Source: Runella slithyformis DSM 19594 (lineage in GTDB: Bacteria; Bacteroidota; Bacteroidia; Cytophagales; Spirosomataceae). From it: a stretch of DNA of 64,000 bases. Below are positions 40,889 to 49,902 of this stretch, in pieces; the stretch's first letter is position 1, and each line of letters begins with the position of its first letter. The DNA lies in NCBI RefSeq assembly GCF_000218895.1, contig NC_015703.1, positions 5,097,001 to 5,161,000 on the forward strand, in the 5' to 3' direction. The position numbers were made by a program, and so were the translations under genes. Below the pieces are notes generated by a model. The model did no database searches, was not told where the DNA came from, and saw only the letters and a program-made list of their open reading frames with translations.

Positions 40889-41027
40889 GGGGACGTATGA
40901 AAAAAAAATGAAGCTCAAAAATAGTGAGTTCATCCTAAAAAATGGCCGTTTCCCACAAATCTACTTCCTCCGTACACTTTTTTACGCAGTCCTTTGTTAC
41001 ATACTGAAACTCATTCTACCGCTCATT

Positions 41028-42296
41028 ATGAATCGTCTGCCGGCCATCCTTATTACCATTGGCATTTTCTTTTTGTTGGATTTCTACGTTTTCCAAGCCG
41101 TACGAACCCTTACCCGCGACAGCTCCTCTGATACGCGTCGTCTTATCCACGGGATTTATTGGGCCATTCCGGCCGTCAGCCTGGTGGTGTGGATCGTTAC
41201 CCAATTTCTGATACCCCCAGATTCCCTCAGTCGCATGACGCGCCAATTTATCTGGACGGGCCTGTTGATTCCTTATTTCGCTAAGTTTTTTGCGCTGTTG
41301 ATTCTTTTGCTCGACGATGTGATCCGCTTTGGAAAATGGGTGACAGGCTTCTTTACCGAGAAGTCTTCTACGGCTGTATCGCCCGCGGCCGTTCCGCAGG
41401 CTGACGCCATTCCTCGCTCGGAATTTTTGATGAAATCGGCCCTGGCCGTGGCCGGCACCACGGTGGCCGGATTCACGTACGGCATCATTTCCGGGGCGCA
41501 CGATTACCGCATTCGTCGGGTACGCATTCCCGTCAAAAACCTGCCGAAGGCGTTTGAAGGGGTCCGAATCGGGCAACTTTCCGACATCCACTCGGGGAGT
41601 TTCTTTAACAAAACGGCCGTCAAAGGCGGCGTAGAAATGCTGATGGCCGAAAAACCCGACCTGTTTTTCTTCACTGGCGATCTGGTCAACAATACTGCCG
41701 ATGAGGTAAAGGACTACATTGACATTTTTAAAAAGATTAAGGCACCGCTGGGTACTTTTTCGGTCTTGGGAAATCATGATTACGGCGATTACTACCAATG
41801 GCCGAGCATCGAAGCCAAACGCCGAAATTTGCAGGATCTGAAAGAAGCTCATCGTCTGTTGGGGTGGGACTTGCTGTTGGATGAACACCGCGCCATCAAA
41901 GTCGGCAACGAGAAAATCGGCCTGTTGGGCATTCAGAACTGGGGAATGGGCGGGTTTGCCAAATACGGGCGCCTCGAAAATGCGTACAGCAAAACCGATG
42001 ATTTTCCCGTAAAATTGTTACTTTCACATGACCCAAGCCACTGGAATGCGCAGGTGACCTCCTCTTACCAAGACATTGATGTAGCCTTTGCCGGACACAC
42101 CCACGGCATGCAGTTTGGGGTAGAGATCGGCGGGTTTCAATGGAGCCCCGTGCAGTATCGGTACAAACAGTGGGGCGGGCTTTATACCGAAGGAAGCCAG
42201 CATTTGTACGTAAACCGTGGATTTGGCTACATCGGGTATCCCGGCCGCGTGGGAATCTTACCCGAAATCACCCTTGTGGAATTAGTGAAAGCATAA
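41028..42296 (+). CDS. Membrane-anchored metallophosphoesterase
   Basis: About 422 residues from the ATG at 41028; the open frame extends upstream over the moaE start, but that start would overlap the divergent gene. Three or four hydrophobic helices in the first ~130 residues anchor a calcineurin-like phosphoesterase domain (~170-422). Its metal-binding blocks are clear: IGQLSDIHSG, FFTGDLVNN, VLGNHDYGDYY, LLLSHDP and FAGHTHG. Related YkuE-type enzymes act on membrane lipids or nucleotides; substrate unknown. Confidence 0.85.
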   Translation: MNRLPAILITIGIFFLLDFYVFQAVRTLTRDSSSDTRRLIHGIYWAIPAVSLVVWIVTQFLIPPDSLSRMTRQFIWTGLLIPYFAKFFALLILLLDDVIRFGKWVTGFFTEKSSTAVSPAAVPQADAIPRSEFLMKSALAVAGTTVAGFTYGIISGAHDYRIRRVRIPVKNLPKAFEGVRIGQLSDIHSGSFFNKTAVKGGVEMLMAEKPDLFFFTGDLVNNTADEVKDYIDIFKKIKAPLGTFSVLGNHDYGDYYQWPSIEAKRRNLQDLKEAHRLLGWDLLLDEHRAIKVGNEKIGLLGIQNWGMGGFAKYGRLENAYSKTDDFPVKLLLSHDPSHWNAQVTSSYQDIDVAFAGHTHGMQFGVEIGGFQWSPVQYRYKQWGGLYTEGSQHLYVNRGFGYIGYPGRVGILPEITLVELVKA

Positions 42297-42322
42297 TAAT
42301 CAACGCAGGAATTGGAATAGCT

Positions 42323-42595
42323 ATGAACATTATCAATAACGTTGACCTTCACCGTTTTGAAGCAGAAGTGGACGGGGAAACGGCCTTTGTGGAATATCAA
42401 TGGAAGAATGAAACGATTTATATTCTTCATACTTTCGTTCCTCATGCATTGCGCGGACGGGGATTAGCCGGTCAACTGGCCGAATTTGTCCTGACAAGGA
42501 TTCGTGAGGAGCAGTGGCCCGTAAAGATATATTGCCCTTTTTTTGCCAAATACATTGAGGAGCATCCTGAATACCGGGATTTAATTCATGCTTAA
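42323..42595 (+). CDS. Small GNAT protein (YjdJ/NATD1-type)
   Basis: A 90-residue minimal acetyltransferase from the ATG at 42323. The family layout is complete: RFEAEVDGETAFVEYQW strands, ILHTFVPHALRGRGLAGQLAEFVL (acetyl-CoA loop RGRGLAG) and the end IYCPFFAKYIEEHPEYRDLI. It starts 26 bases after the phosphoesterase stop, so the two may be co-transcribed. Substrate unknown. Confidence 0.88.
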   Translation: MNIINNVDLHRFEAEVDGETAFVEYQWKNETIYILHTFVPHALRGRGLAGQLAEFVLTRIREEQWPVKIYCPFFAKYIEEHPEYRDLIHA

Positions 42596-42705
42596 GGTCC
42601 GGAAATGCGGGCCTCAAGCACCCTTTTCCAAACCATGGGGGATTTGCGCCAAGAAGGCTATAAGGATGACAGTTGTTTGTTCAGTATCATTATTCTTTTT
42701 CTTTT

Positions 42706-44079
42706 GTGATTACCTCTTCTTTTTACCAAGAGCTTCAGGCGTTTCTGGATGAACGCATCAGCGTCAGTATGGACGTACGCCATGCCCATGGCGAGGGTTT
42801 CAGCTACCATGAAAATACCCCGCCGGATGTGGTAGTCTTTCCCAACACCACCGAAGAGGTCTCCGCAATTGTGGTCATTTGTGCCAAGTATGGGATTCCC
42901 ATTGTCCCCTTTGGGGCAGGTACTTCCATTGAAGGGCACGTTTTGGCCCTGAAGGGTGGTGTTTGCATCGACCTTCGAAATATGAACCAAGTGCCCGAAA
43001 TCAATCGGGAGGATATGTACGTAACAGTGCAGGCGGGCGTAACGCGCAATCAGCTGGACGAGCTGCTCGAAGGAACCGGCTTTTTCTTTCCCATCGGTCC
43101 GGGCGTTAATGCTACCTTGGGCGGCATGGCAAGTACCCGGGCGTCGGGCACGAATGCCGTGCGGTACGGGACCATGAAAGACAATGTATTGGCCCTAACG
43201 GCCGTCATGCCCGACGGTAAGATCATCAAAACGGGCAGTAAAGCCAAAAAATCCTCGGCGGGCTACGACCTCACGCGCCTGCTGGTGGGGGCCGAAGGTA
43301 CGTTGGGTATCATTACCGAACTTACGCTTAAACTTCACAGCGAGCCCGAAACCGTCTATGCGGCCATTTGTGCCTTTCCTTCGGTAGAAGCTGCCGTGGC
43401 AACGGCCATCAAAACCATTCAAAAAGGCGTGCCGATTGCCAAAATCGAGTTGTTGGACGATGCCATGATGCGGGCCATCAACCGCTATTCGGCGCTCAGT
43501 TACCCCGAAGTTCCTACGTTGTTTTTGGAGTTTCAGGGAACGGTCGCGGAAGTGGAAGGGCAGATCGCCAAGGTAGAAGAATACGCCCGCTTTTATGGCG
43601 CTTCCGATTTTTTGTGGGAAAAAGACGCCGCCAATCGAAAACGCCTGTGGCGCGCCCGTACGGATGCCGCTCCGGCCGCGATGGCGTTGCGCCCCGGGGC
43701 GCAGTTGATGTCGACCGACGTGTGCGTGCCTATCTCGCGGTTGGCAAAGTGCATTGTCGATACGCAGCGTGATATTGAAGAAACGGGCATTATCGCGCCT
43801 ATTCTGGGACACGTCGGAGACGGCAATTTTCACCTTACCATCCTCATTGACTCAGAAGATAAAGAGGAATTTAACCGCGCCAAAGCCCTGAATGAACGAC
43901 TGGTACGACGGGCCTTGGCCATGGGCGGGACCTGTACGGGAGAGCACGGCATCGGAGTGGGAAAATTACCCTATATGGCCTTAGAGCACGGCGACTCGCT
44001 GGAGGTCATGCGGGCCATCAAGCTCGCCATTGACCCTCAAAATCTGATGAACCCCGGGAAGCTGCTGCCGGAGCGGTGA
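42706..44079 (+). CDS. FAD-linked oxidase (glycolate/D-lactate dehydrogenase type)
   Basis: About 457 residues from a GTG at 42706 (VITSSFYQELQAFL); a TTG at 42673 is in frame further up. The FAD_binding_4 domain (VPFGAGTSIEGHVLALKGG, GVNATLGGMASTRASGTNAVRYG, LLVGAEGTLGIITE; pieces) is followed by the FAD-oxidase_C domain with GHVGDGNFH and CTGEHGIGVGKL. It oxidises a 2-hydroxy acid, D-lactate or glycolate being the usual substrates; these cannot be told apart here. No Fe-S subunit gene is adjacent. Confidence 0.9.
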   Translation: MITSSFYQELQAFLDERISVSMDVRHAHGEGFSYHENTPPDVVVFPNTTEEVSAIVVICAKYGIPIVPFGAGTSIEGHVLALKGGVCIDLRNMNQVPEINREDMYVTVQAGVTRNQLDELLEGTGFFFPIGPGVNATLGGMASTRASGTNAVRYGTMKDNVLALTAVMPDGKIIKTGSKAKKSSAGYDLTRLLVGAEGTLGIITELTLKLHSEPETVYAAICAFPSVEAAVATAIKTIQKGVPIAKIELLDDAMMRAINRYSALSYPEVPTLFLEFQGTVAEVEGQIAKVEEYARFYGASDFLWEKDAANRKRLWRARTDAAPAAMALRPGAQLMSTDVCVPISRLAKCIVDTQRDIEETGIIAPILGHVGDGNFHLTILIDSEDKEEFNRAKALNERLVRRALAMGGTCTGEHGIGVGKLPYMALEHGDSLEVMRAIKLAIDPQNLMNPGKLLPER

Positions 44080-44110
44080 GTAGCAAAAAGTACGCGCAGT
44101 TGTGAGCAAC

Positions 44111-44148
44111 CCGGCCGGGGTTTTGAGAAACCGCCGGCACGAATCCGG
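44111..44148. repeat. Hairpin repeat sharing GGTTTTGAGAAACC
   Basis: CCGGCCGG followed by GGTTTTGAGAAACC (44119-44132) and GCCGGC. The 14-base core is identical to part of the repeat at 20332-20385. Confidence 0.5.
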
Positions 44149-44231
44149 AACTGTTTTTGTTTGCAACATACTATTCCATTACCAATTGACACAAAAAACA
44201 TGAGTCATCCCGAAGTTTAGGGTAAAAAAGA

Positions 44232-44279
44232 ACCTCCTTGTAATTTTGAGAGTCACTACAAACTCAAAAACAGGGAGGT
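44232..44279 (+). promoter_or_regulatory. RBS-sequestering hairpin in the IS4 leader
   Basis: Outer stem ACCTCC (44232-44237) with GGAGGT (44274-44279) and inner stem TTTTGAG (44244-44250) with CTCAAAA (44263-44269). The GGAGG lies 7 bases before the transposase ATG. A transcript entering from outside would bury the ribosome site, which would limit transposition after read-through. Confidence 0.6.
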
Positions 44280-44285
44280 CTTTTT

Positions 44286-45632
44286 ATGTTCAGAACAATA
44301 CTGCAAAACAAGGATAAAAACGCTTCAAAGTCAAGAGCTTCAGACTTCATTTTAGAACGGGGGCATCGGTATCTTCACCCACTTCAACTTCGCTTAGATG
44401 CCCTGATTGATACTCGTTTGGTGAGTACATTCTATGACTTATTTATGGCGATATTGGTGTTTCGTCACAACAGGATGGGGCTGTTATTGAGCGAGTTAGG
44501 CGGGTATATTTGTGGATTATCGCACGCCCCGGCGGGTACGAAGCGTATCAGCAATTTACTTCGATGTAAAAAATGGTCTTCCACATTGATTGATGACTTT
44601 TTCTTTGAACGTAGCCGTGAGCGAATTAAGTCCTTACAATCCAATGGTCAACGTCCTTTACTGCTGTGGGATGAGAGTAAGATTGAAAAGAGTGAATCAT
44701 GGTTTTTGGAAGGCTTATGCAGTGTGGAAAGCAGTAAAGGCAAAAGATTGACCAAAATAAGAAAAGGCTTTTATAAGCCACCTACTCAACGCATTTGTGT
44801 GCCCGGCTTTCATTGGACAGCTACCCTTTTGTCAGCTTTGGGACAAACTCCAAGTGTATGTCAGATGAGTTGGTGGACATCAAGGGGTAAATATCAGGAA
44901 GTAGGGACCAACATTATCTTTCGGATGCTCAAAAAGCTCCATAAAACCATTGGAAGCAGCGTTCTGCATGTGTTAGACCGAGGTTATGCCAATGCCTGGA
45001 CGATTGAATGGATGAATGAGTTTAAACAGGACTTTTTAGTTCGTTGGAAGAAAACACATCTATTATGCCATTCTGAAAAAGGAACCAAACAGACTCATTT
45101 ATTAGCTCGCTCTTTCAAAGCAGTGGGGCGTAAAATGCTTCGTGATAACCAACGCAAAATCAGTAAGTATGTCACGATCGCTTACACACAGGTCACTCAC
45201 GCTGATTTCAAAGATAAATCCCTATGGCTCATTATCGTACGTGACAAAAAAAGTTTACAGCCCCCTATGTATCTGCTAACCTCCATTGCCATTACCAATA
45301 CTCGATTGGCTTGGGAGATGTGTCATTCTTATATGCATCGCTGGAATATAGAGCAAACCTTTAGATGTAGTAAAGCCGAATTGGGTATGGAGTCACCCAG
45401 GCTTTGGTTCTGGGAAAATAGACTCAAATTACTTGCTATTGTAGCATTAGTCTATGATTTTCTGCTGATGTTATTGAGAAATTGGAGCCATTGGATTCCG
45501 CTTTTTCTCAGACATTGGTGCCATAGAACAGGAAATCGGTACCGAAACGCTTCGATACCGATTTACAGATTAAGACTCGCCATCTCCCACGTGCTTTACA
45601 CTGCTTGTTGCGCTTGCCAAACTTCGGGATGA
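44286..45632 (+). CDS. IS4-family transposase
   Basis: A 448-residue DDE transposase. The three acidic residues are plausible: LLLWDESKIEKSE, VLHVLDRGYANAWT and the Y-2-R-3-E-6-K signature YMHRWNIEQTFRCSK. The gene has a strong Shine-Dalgarno GGAGG at 44274-44278, unusual for chromosomal genes here, and its TGA lies in the right terminal repeat. No frameshift or stop is seen, so the element may be active. Confidence 0.9.
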   Translation: MFRTILQNKDKNASKSRASDFILERGHRYLHPLQLRLDALIDTRLVSTFYDLFMAILVFRHNRMGLLLSELGGYICGLSHAPAGTKRISNLLRCKKWSSTLIDDFFFERSRERIKSLQSNGQRPLLLWDESKIEKSESWFLEGLCSVESSKGKRLTKIRKGFYKPPTQRICVPGFHWTATLLSALGQTPSVCQMSWWTSRGKYQEVGTNIIFRMLKKLHKTIGSSVLHVLDRGYANAWTIEWMNEFKQDFLVRWKKTHLLCHSEKGTKQTHLLARSFKAVGRKMLRDNQRKISKYVTIAYTQVTHADFKDKSLWLIIVRDKKSLQPPMYLLTSIAITNTRLAWEMCHSYMHRWNIEQTFRCSKAELGMESPRLWFWENRLKLLAIVALVYDFLLMLLRNWSHWIPLFLRHWCHRTGNRYRNASIPIYRLRLAISHVLYTACCACQTSG

Positions 45633-45663
45633 CTCATGTTTTTATAGATAGAGTACTTTGAAA

Positions 45664-46107
45664 TCAGACCAATTTTGCCTCTAAGCTGATGGGCACGGCC
45701 GACAATGCCTGTGAAATGGGGCAATTGGCTTTGGCAACGCCTGCTAATTCAAGAAATTTTTCTTCGGAAATAGAAGGTACTGTGCCCTCTACCGACAGTT
45801 TGATGCCGGATACTTTAAAACCGGCATCGCCTTTTTCCATTTCAACGGTGGCTTTGGTGGCCAATTGGGTAGGAGGGAAGCCCGCACCCGTCAATTGAAA
45901 ACTGAGGGCCATTGAAAAGCAACCCGCATGGGCGGCGGCGATGAGTTCTTCAGGGTTGGTGCCTGCTTTGCCGTCTTCGCTTTGAAAACGGGCCGCGAAT
46001 GAATACGGAGTATCTTTCAACACCCCGCTGGTAGTGCTGAGGGTACCGCTGCCTTCTAAGCCGGTACCGTTCCAAACGGCATTGGAAATTCTTTTGATTG
46101 CTGCCAT
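45664..46107 (-). CDS. osmC: OsmC-family peroxiredoxin
   Basis: A 147-residue thiol peroxidase for organic hydroperoxides. The two catalytic cysteines are in AAHAGCFSMALS and AKANCPISQALS, spaced as in OsmC; FAARFQSEDGKAGTNPEEL is the family N-terminal block. The gene ends 20 bases from the IS4 right end; the insertion did not enter the coding region. Confidence 0.92.
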   Translation of the reverse strand: MAAIKRISNAVWNGTGLEGSGTLSTTSGVLKDTPYSFAARFQSEDGKAGTNPEELIAAAHAGCFSMALSFQLTGAGFPPTQLATKATVEMEKGDAGFKVSGIKLSVEGTVPSISEEKFLELAGVAKANCPISQALSAVPISLEAKLV

Positions 46108-46249
46108 GGTTTGAATGAGAAAGGAGAATGATGATTAAACGGTCGACCACTCATTGGTCAATCCAATGGGTAACAGCAATTCTGCAAAAATATTTCCCAT
46201 CGGTCACCAAAAATAATCCATACATTCCCCAAATGCCTAACGGACATCG

Positions 46250-47500
46250 CTAAACTTTCTCGTTTTGAGGAAATGGAATCGGGGTTTTTATCGTCAGTTG
46301 GCTCACCCGGTACACCATGTAAATGCAGAGTATTGATATGCCGGACGCCACTAACCCAAGGGTATTGTAATGTTCCAGGGGGCCCGAGTTGTTTTTTTGA
46401 ACAACGATCATTCCGGCCACAAAAGAGGCGATTCCCCCCGCGATCTGTTGCAGGGAAGAGTTGATACTCATAAATGCTCCACGGTCCTGCATGACGGGTA
46501 TGGCTGTGGTAAGGGTAGTGGCCGGAATCATCCGACTCATGATGCCCATCATCATCAAAACGTTAAAAAGGATGATCATCCATAAGGGAACAGCGGGAAG
46601 GTTGGTATAAATGAGGATCATGATGACCATCCAAATCGACGCACCGGAAAAAAGTTTGAATTTATCAACTTTGTCGCTTAAGCGCCCGATCAATGGCATA
46701 ATGATCAGGGAGCCAACGCCCGAAACCATAAAAATGAAGGGAAGTTGCGCCGGGGTAACGTGGAGGTTATTAATGGCAAAAACGCTCCCGAAAGGCATCA
46801 TCATAAAGCCGCCGATGGAAAGTAAAGCGGTGGCCAGAAAACCGATACGGTAATTTCGCTTGGCAACGGTATGCCATAAATGCGAAAAAGCGTTGCGGTC
46901 ATTTTGCAGCTCAAGGTGCTTGGTAACGGGCTTCATGGCCTGCATTATGACCAATGCAAGAAGCGTACTCAGGCCAACGATCATCATAAAAGGCGATTTC
47001 CAGCCCCATATATTGGCTAAATACAAACTGATCGGAATGCCCAACACCTGACTGGCGCCGAATCCCATCTGGACGATTCCCATGACGCGACCGCGTTGTT
47101 GAAGTGTAAACAGATCAGTAATGATGGCCATGCTGATGGAGCCGATGACCCCGCCAAATAATCCCGTCAGGATACGTGCGGCAATGATGGCTTCGTAGGA
47201 ATTGGCTAAACCGCAAAATAAGGTACCCACGATAAAGCCTATGTAGAAAAACAGCAGCAGTTTTTTGCGGTCGAACCGGTCAGCGAAGCCGGCGGTCAGC
47301 AGTCCGGAAACCCCGGCGCTAAAGGCATAACTGGAGACGACCCACCCGAACTGAACCGGGGTGATTTTAAGGGATTTAATCAGCGAATCACCCAACGGCG
47401 ACATGACCATAAAATCCAATACTACGGTAAATTGGGTGAGGGCCAACAAGCCAACTGCCAATTTCTGATACCCTGATAATGATGTTGTTGATTGTTCCAT
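46250..47500 (-). CDS. MFS exporter
   Basis: About 416 residues from the ATG at 47500. Twelve membrane helices; the motif-A-like loop is present as AGFADRFDRKKLLL. The first helix reads LALTQFTVVLDFMVMSPLGDSL, typical of DHA1-type drug exporters. It is the third gene after a TetR regulator and a small HMA-like protein on the same strand, which supports inducible efflux. Substrate unknown. Confidence 0.88.
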   Translation of the reverse strand: MEQSTTSLSGYQKLAVGLLALTQFTVVLDFMVMSPLGDSLIKSLKITPVQFGWVVSSYAFSAGVSGLLTAGFADRFDRKKLLLFFYIGFIVGTLFCGLANSYEAIIAARILTGLFGGVIGSISMAIITDLFTLQQRGRVMGIVQMGFGASQVLGIPISLYLANIWGWKSPFMMIVGLSTLLALVIMQAMKPVTKHLELQNDRNAFSHLWHTVAKRNYRIGFLATALLSIGGFMMMPFGSVFAINNLHVTPAQLPFIFMVSGVGSLIIMPLIGRLSDKVDKFKLFSGASIWMVIMILIYTNLPAVPLWMIILFNVLMMMGIMSRMIPATTLTTAIPVMQDRGAFMSINSSLQQIAGGIASFVAGMIVVQKNNSGPLEHYNTLGLVASGISILCIYMVYRVSQLTIKTPIPFPQNEKV

Positions 47501-47706
47501 GGGTTGTTTTTGTAAGATGATTTTGGCGTTGGGGGGGGCGTTGTCGTTAAAGTCTCTTTTCTGAAAATTGAGCGTATCCTTCAGGGTATGTACCATCATA
47601 CTTGCCCCTTTACCACCGCGATGGGTTTAAAAATACCGTTCCTGAAAATGCCGGTTGTATGATGGGTCGCAGAAGGGTAATGTTTTGGTTGTAAGAAGCG
47701 GAAAGT

Positions 47707-47922
47707 TTAATCGCTTAATTCATGACATTCAAAACCTGCCCGTCGGACCATTTCCATGATTTCATTTTTGGAAATACTCGCTGCTTCTACGCGAAGCACA
47801 CAATCACAGTCCTCACAATCGACCGTCCAGCGTTTTATTGCCGGCAGCGGAGCGAGTCTTTCTTTCTCCTGCGGGGTTTTGATTGTGGCTTTAAACACTA
47901 AAATTTGAAGAAGGTTTTCCAT
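47707..47922 (-). CDS. Small HMA-like fold protein
   Basis: A 71-residue protein with a beta-alpha-beta-beta-alpha-beta-like pattern: LLQILVFKATIKTPQEKERL, RWTVDCEDCDCVLRVEA and EIMEMVRRAGFECHEL. It resembles heavy-metal-associated domains but lacks the CxxC metal loop at the usual place; the cysteines sit in CEDCDC. Related small proteins occur widely in Bacteroidota. It lies between tetR and the MFS gene. Confidence 0.65.
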   Translation of the reverse strand: MENLLQILVFKATIKTPQEKERLAPLPAIKRWTVDCEDCDCVLRVEAASISKNEIMEMVRRAGFECHELSD

Positions 47923-47992
47923 GAATTAACTTTATGCTGTTGTAGGTTCATGTCCAATTTTATACTGTCAATGGATACTGCATTTTGGTATG

Positions 47993-48583
47993 TTAAGGTT
48001 TCAGGGCCTTAAGTACCAATGCAAGGGTTTGATACATAAGTTCTTCCGAAAATACAAACGGTTTGCCTCCCATACTGCGACCTTCGTGATGAAACCGTAT
48101 CAAATTATACAGCGGTGCATACGCCACCGACCAAAATACTTCAAGCGGCATAGGGTTTAGCTCTTTATGGGCAATCGCATTGTGTACAAATTTTCCCATG
48201 GATGACTTGAAATCCTCTACAAAGCTGTCCATTACTTTTTCCCGAAAGGAAGAGCTGCGGATTTGTTCAAAAAATTCGGTTTCCAAACGATGTTCAATGG
48301 CATACCTTGCCCGGTTTCGCCATTGAATACGCATCCCTTCGGCAAAAGGTAAGTTGGAGTCAAAATCCCGCAACACATTTTCACTGAATTTTTTACCAAT
48401 TTCAATGCCGATCCCTGTGATCAGGTCTTCTTTGTCTTTGTAGTAGATATACAACGTGGCAGGCGATACCTCCGCCGCTTTGGCCAACTTCTGCATACTG
48501 AATCCTTCAAAGCCCTGATGGACAATCAACTCCAGCGCCTTTTGGCGAACCAGCTGTTCTTTATGTTCGTCACGCGTTCTCAT
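47993..48583 (-). CDS. TetR/AcrR-family regulator
   Basis: A 196-residue repressor. The N-terminal HTH is clear: RQKALELIVHQGFEGFSMQKLAKAAEVSPATLYIYYKDKEDL (pieces). The ligand domain is all-helical. A palindrome overlapping its own -7 box just upstream of the start suggests autorepression. It probably controls the two genes that follow, including the MFS exporter. Confidence 0.9.
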   Translation of the reverse strand: MRTRDEHKEQLVRQKALELIVHQGFEGFSMQKLAKAAEVSPATLYIYYKDKEDLITGIGIEIGKKFSENVLRDFDSNLPFAEGMRIQWRNRARYAIEHRLETEFFEQIRSSSFREKVMDSFVEDFKSSMGKFVHNAIAHKELNPMPLEVFWSVAYAPLYNLIRFHHEGRSMGGKPFVFSEELMYQTLALVLKALKP

Positions 48584-48591
48584 AATAAGTA

Positions 48592-48618
48592 CAAATATAA
48601 ATGAACGTTTGTTTATTT
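48592..48618 (-). promoter_or_regulatory. tetR promoter with overlapping palindromic operator
   Basis: On the minus strand the -7 box TATATTTG (48592-48599) lies 9 bases before the ATG at 48583. The palindrome AAATGAAC-GTTT-GTTTATTT (one mismatched pair) at 48599-48618 is a likely TetR-type operator. Confidence 0.6.
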
Positions 48619-48643
48619 ATGAATTTTGCAGGTAACTTTTTTT

Positions 48644-48740
48644 AATGACGAATGGATGCGAAGGACGAGTTACGAATGAGCGAGCGAACCGCCGCTGCGG
48701 TGCCGAATGGGTACGAATTACGAAAAATGGCGGGGCTGCC
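48644..48740. repeat. Degenerate GAATGACGA-type spacer repeat
   Basis: Contains ATGACGAATGGATGCG, ACGAGTTACGAATGAGCGAG and a CCGCCGCTGCGGTG hairpin. The same vocabulary recurs at 49903-50000. Confidence 0.5.
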
Positions 48741-48814
48741 CAAGCAGGAACTGAAAACGAATAATTGATACGACGTATATTCTAACGCTGTTAATTGACA
48801 TACATTTGGCAGAT

Positions 48815-49414
48815 TCAGTAAAGAGTACGTTTCCAATACACCATTTTTTTGGTGGTGGAGTGGGTTTGTCCAATATCAGGCCATTCAAAATGGGTTAGCA
48901 GCGAAGGCTCTTTTCTATAGCCTCTTTTGGTCCAGAAGGCGTCATTGGGCCGGTAGTCCTGCGGCTTTTCGGGGTGATTTTCTTCCCGTTCCACCGCACA
49001 GAAACAGGTGACGGTATAGGTGTTGAAACTGCGGGCGTGGGCTTCGCGTTCGTCAAAAAAACGATGCCCCAATCCCAGGCCTCGGTAAGCGGGCAACAGG
49101 ATACTTTCGCCGAAATAAAAAATCGTGTTGAGGTCAAAACCTGCTTCCTCAAAGGGCTGTCGGACGTCGGCGGTTTCGTCCGACAACGGGATGCCCGTCG
49201 TGGCGCCCACCATTTCGTGGCCGTCGTACACGGCAAAAAGAAAGGAGCGGGGCGCTTTGACGTAGGTTTGCAGATAGTCTTTTTCGTAGTCGAGCGTTCC
49301 TTCGTAGAGGTACGGATACGCATGAAAAACGGCGATGCGCAGCTTCCCTAACGCCTCCACTACGGAGGCGATCTCGGCACCGCGCTTGGCCGTGAACGTA
49401 AGGTTTGATGACAT
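48815..49414 (-). CDS. GNAT-family N-acetyltransferase
   Basis: A 199-residue GNAT-fold protein: LRIAVFHAYPYLYEGTLDYE, FLFAVYDGHEMVGATTGIPL and the acetyl-CoA loop ILLPAYRGLGLGHRFFDERE. Probably monocistronic. Substrate unknown. Confidence 0.82.
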   Translation of the reverse strand: MSSNLTFTAKRGAEIASVVEALGKLRIAVFHAYPYLYEGTLDYEKDYLQTYVKAPRSFLFAVYDGHEMVGATTGIPLSDETADVRQPFEEAGFDLNTIFYFGESILLPAYRGLGLGHRFFDEREAHARSFNTYTVTCFCAVEREENHPEKPQDYRPNDAFWTKRGYRKEPSLLTHFEWPDIGQTHSTTKKMVYWKRTLY

Positions 49415-49439
49415 AGTTGCTTGAAAGAAGTATAATACA

Positions 49440-49469
49440 ACTTTGCGCCTTAGCGCCTTTGCGTGAAAC
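49440..49469. repeat. TTTGCGCCTTAGCGCCTTTGCG spacer
   Basis: A low-complexity spacer (GCGCCTT twice, CTTTGCG twice) in the 5' region of the GNAT gene; similar in style to the CACAGAGTTTC spacer at 38942-38982. Confidence 0.4.
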
Positions 49470-49474
49470 CCTGC

Positions 49475-49876
49475 TTACGAAACCAGTTTTATCCAAAGCG
49501 TCAGATTATAGTAGGTCGTCACACGGGTGATCTTTCCATCCCTGATTTCCAAAAAGGCCGCTGCGGGCAGCACGTACGACTGACCGTGGGCCACGGGAAA
49601 TCCTTCGTCCCCTTTTTTGTAAATACCGTTCACGACAAATTCCACCGCTACACGGGTATCGTTGGAGGAGGTAAAGAAAACCATATCGGTCAATGTTTCT
49701 TCATAGGACTCATCCATGCTTTGCAGAAACTCCGTAAATTTCTCAATACCGATGCGCGGCTCATCGGCCTGATTGGGCTCGTGGCGTACGTTAGGGTCCA
49801 GCAGCGCCAGCATTCCCTGCCAATTTTTTTGATTGAAGCTGTCGTAATACTGTTTTGCAATGTCGAGTGAAGTCAT
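49475..49876 (-). CDS. SnoaL/NTF2-like protein
   Basis: A 133-residue cone-shaped alpha+beta fold protein: DIAKQYYDSFNQKNWQGMLALL at the start, a long helix PRIGIEKFTEFLQSMDESYEE, then strands DMVFFTSSNDTRVAVEFVVNG and DGKITRVTTYYN. NTF2-like proteins bind or isomerise small molecules; ligand unknown. Confidence 0.82.
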   Translation of the reverse strand: MTSLDIAKQYYDSFNQKNWQGMLALLDPNVRHEPNQADEPRIGIEKFTEFLQSMDESYEETLTDMVFFTSSNDTRVAVEFVVNGIYKKGDEGFPVAHGQSYVLPAAAFLEIRDGKITRVTTYYNLTLWIKLVS

Positions 49877-49902
49877 GGGAAATGTTTTCAGTTGAATAAA
49901 AA

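Larger units (their letters stand above)
44194..45643 (+). mobile_element. IS4-family insertion sequence, apparently intact
   Basis: Perfect 25-base terminal inverted repeats at 44194-44218 and 45619-45643 (inner end CATCCCGAAGTTT). One intact transposase gene; its stop codon lies inside the right repeat. I could not identify a convincing target duplication in the flanks. Confidence 0.88.

Noticed and set aside
41016-41888. 290-codon minus-strand frame
   Set aside because: Antisense to the metallophosphoesterase, which has all metal-binding blocks.
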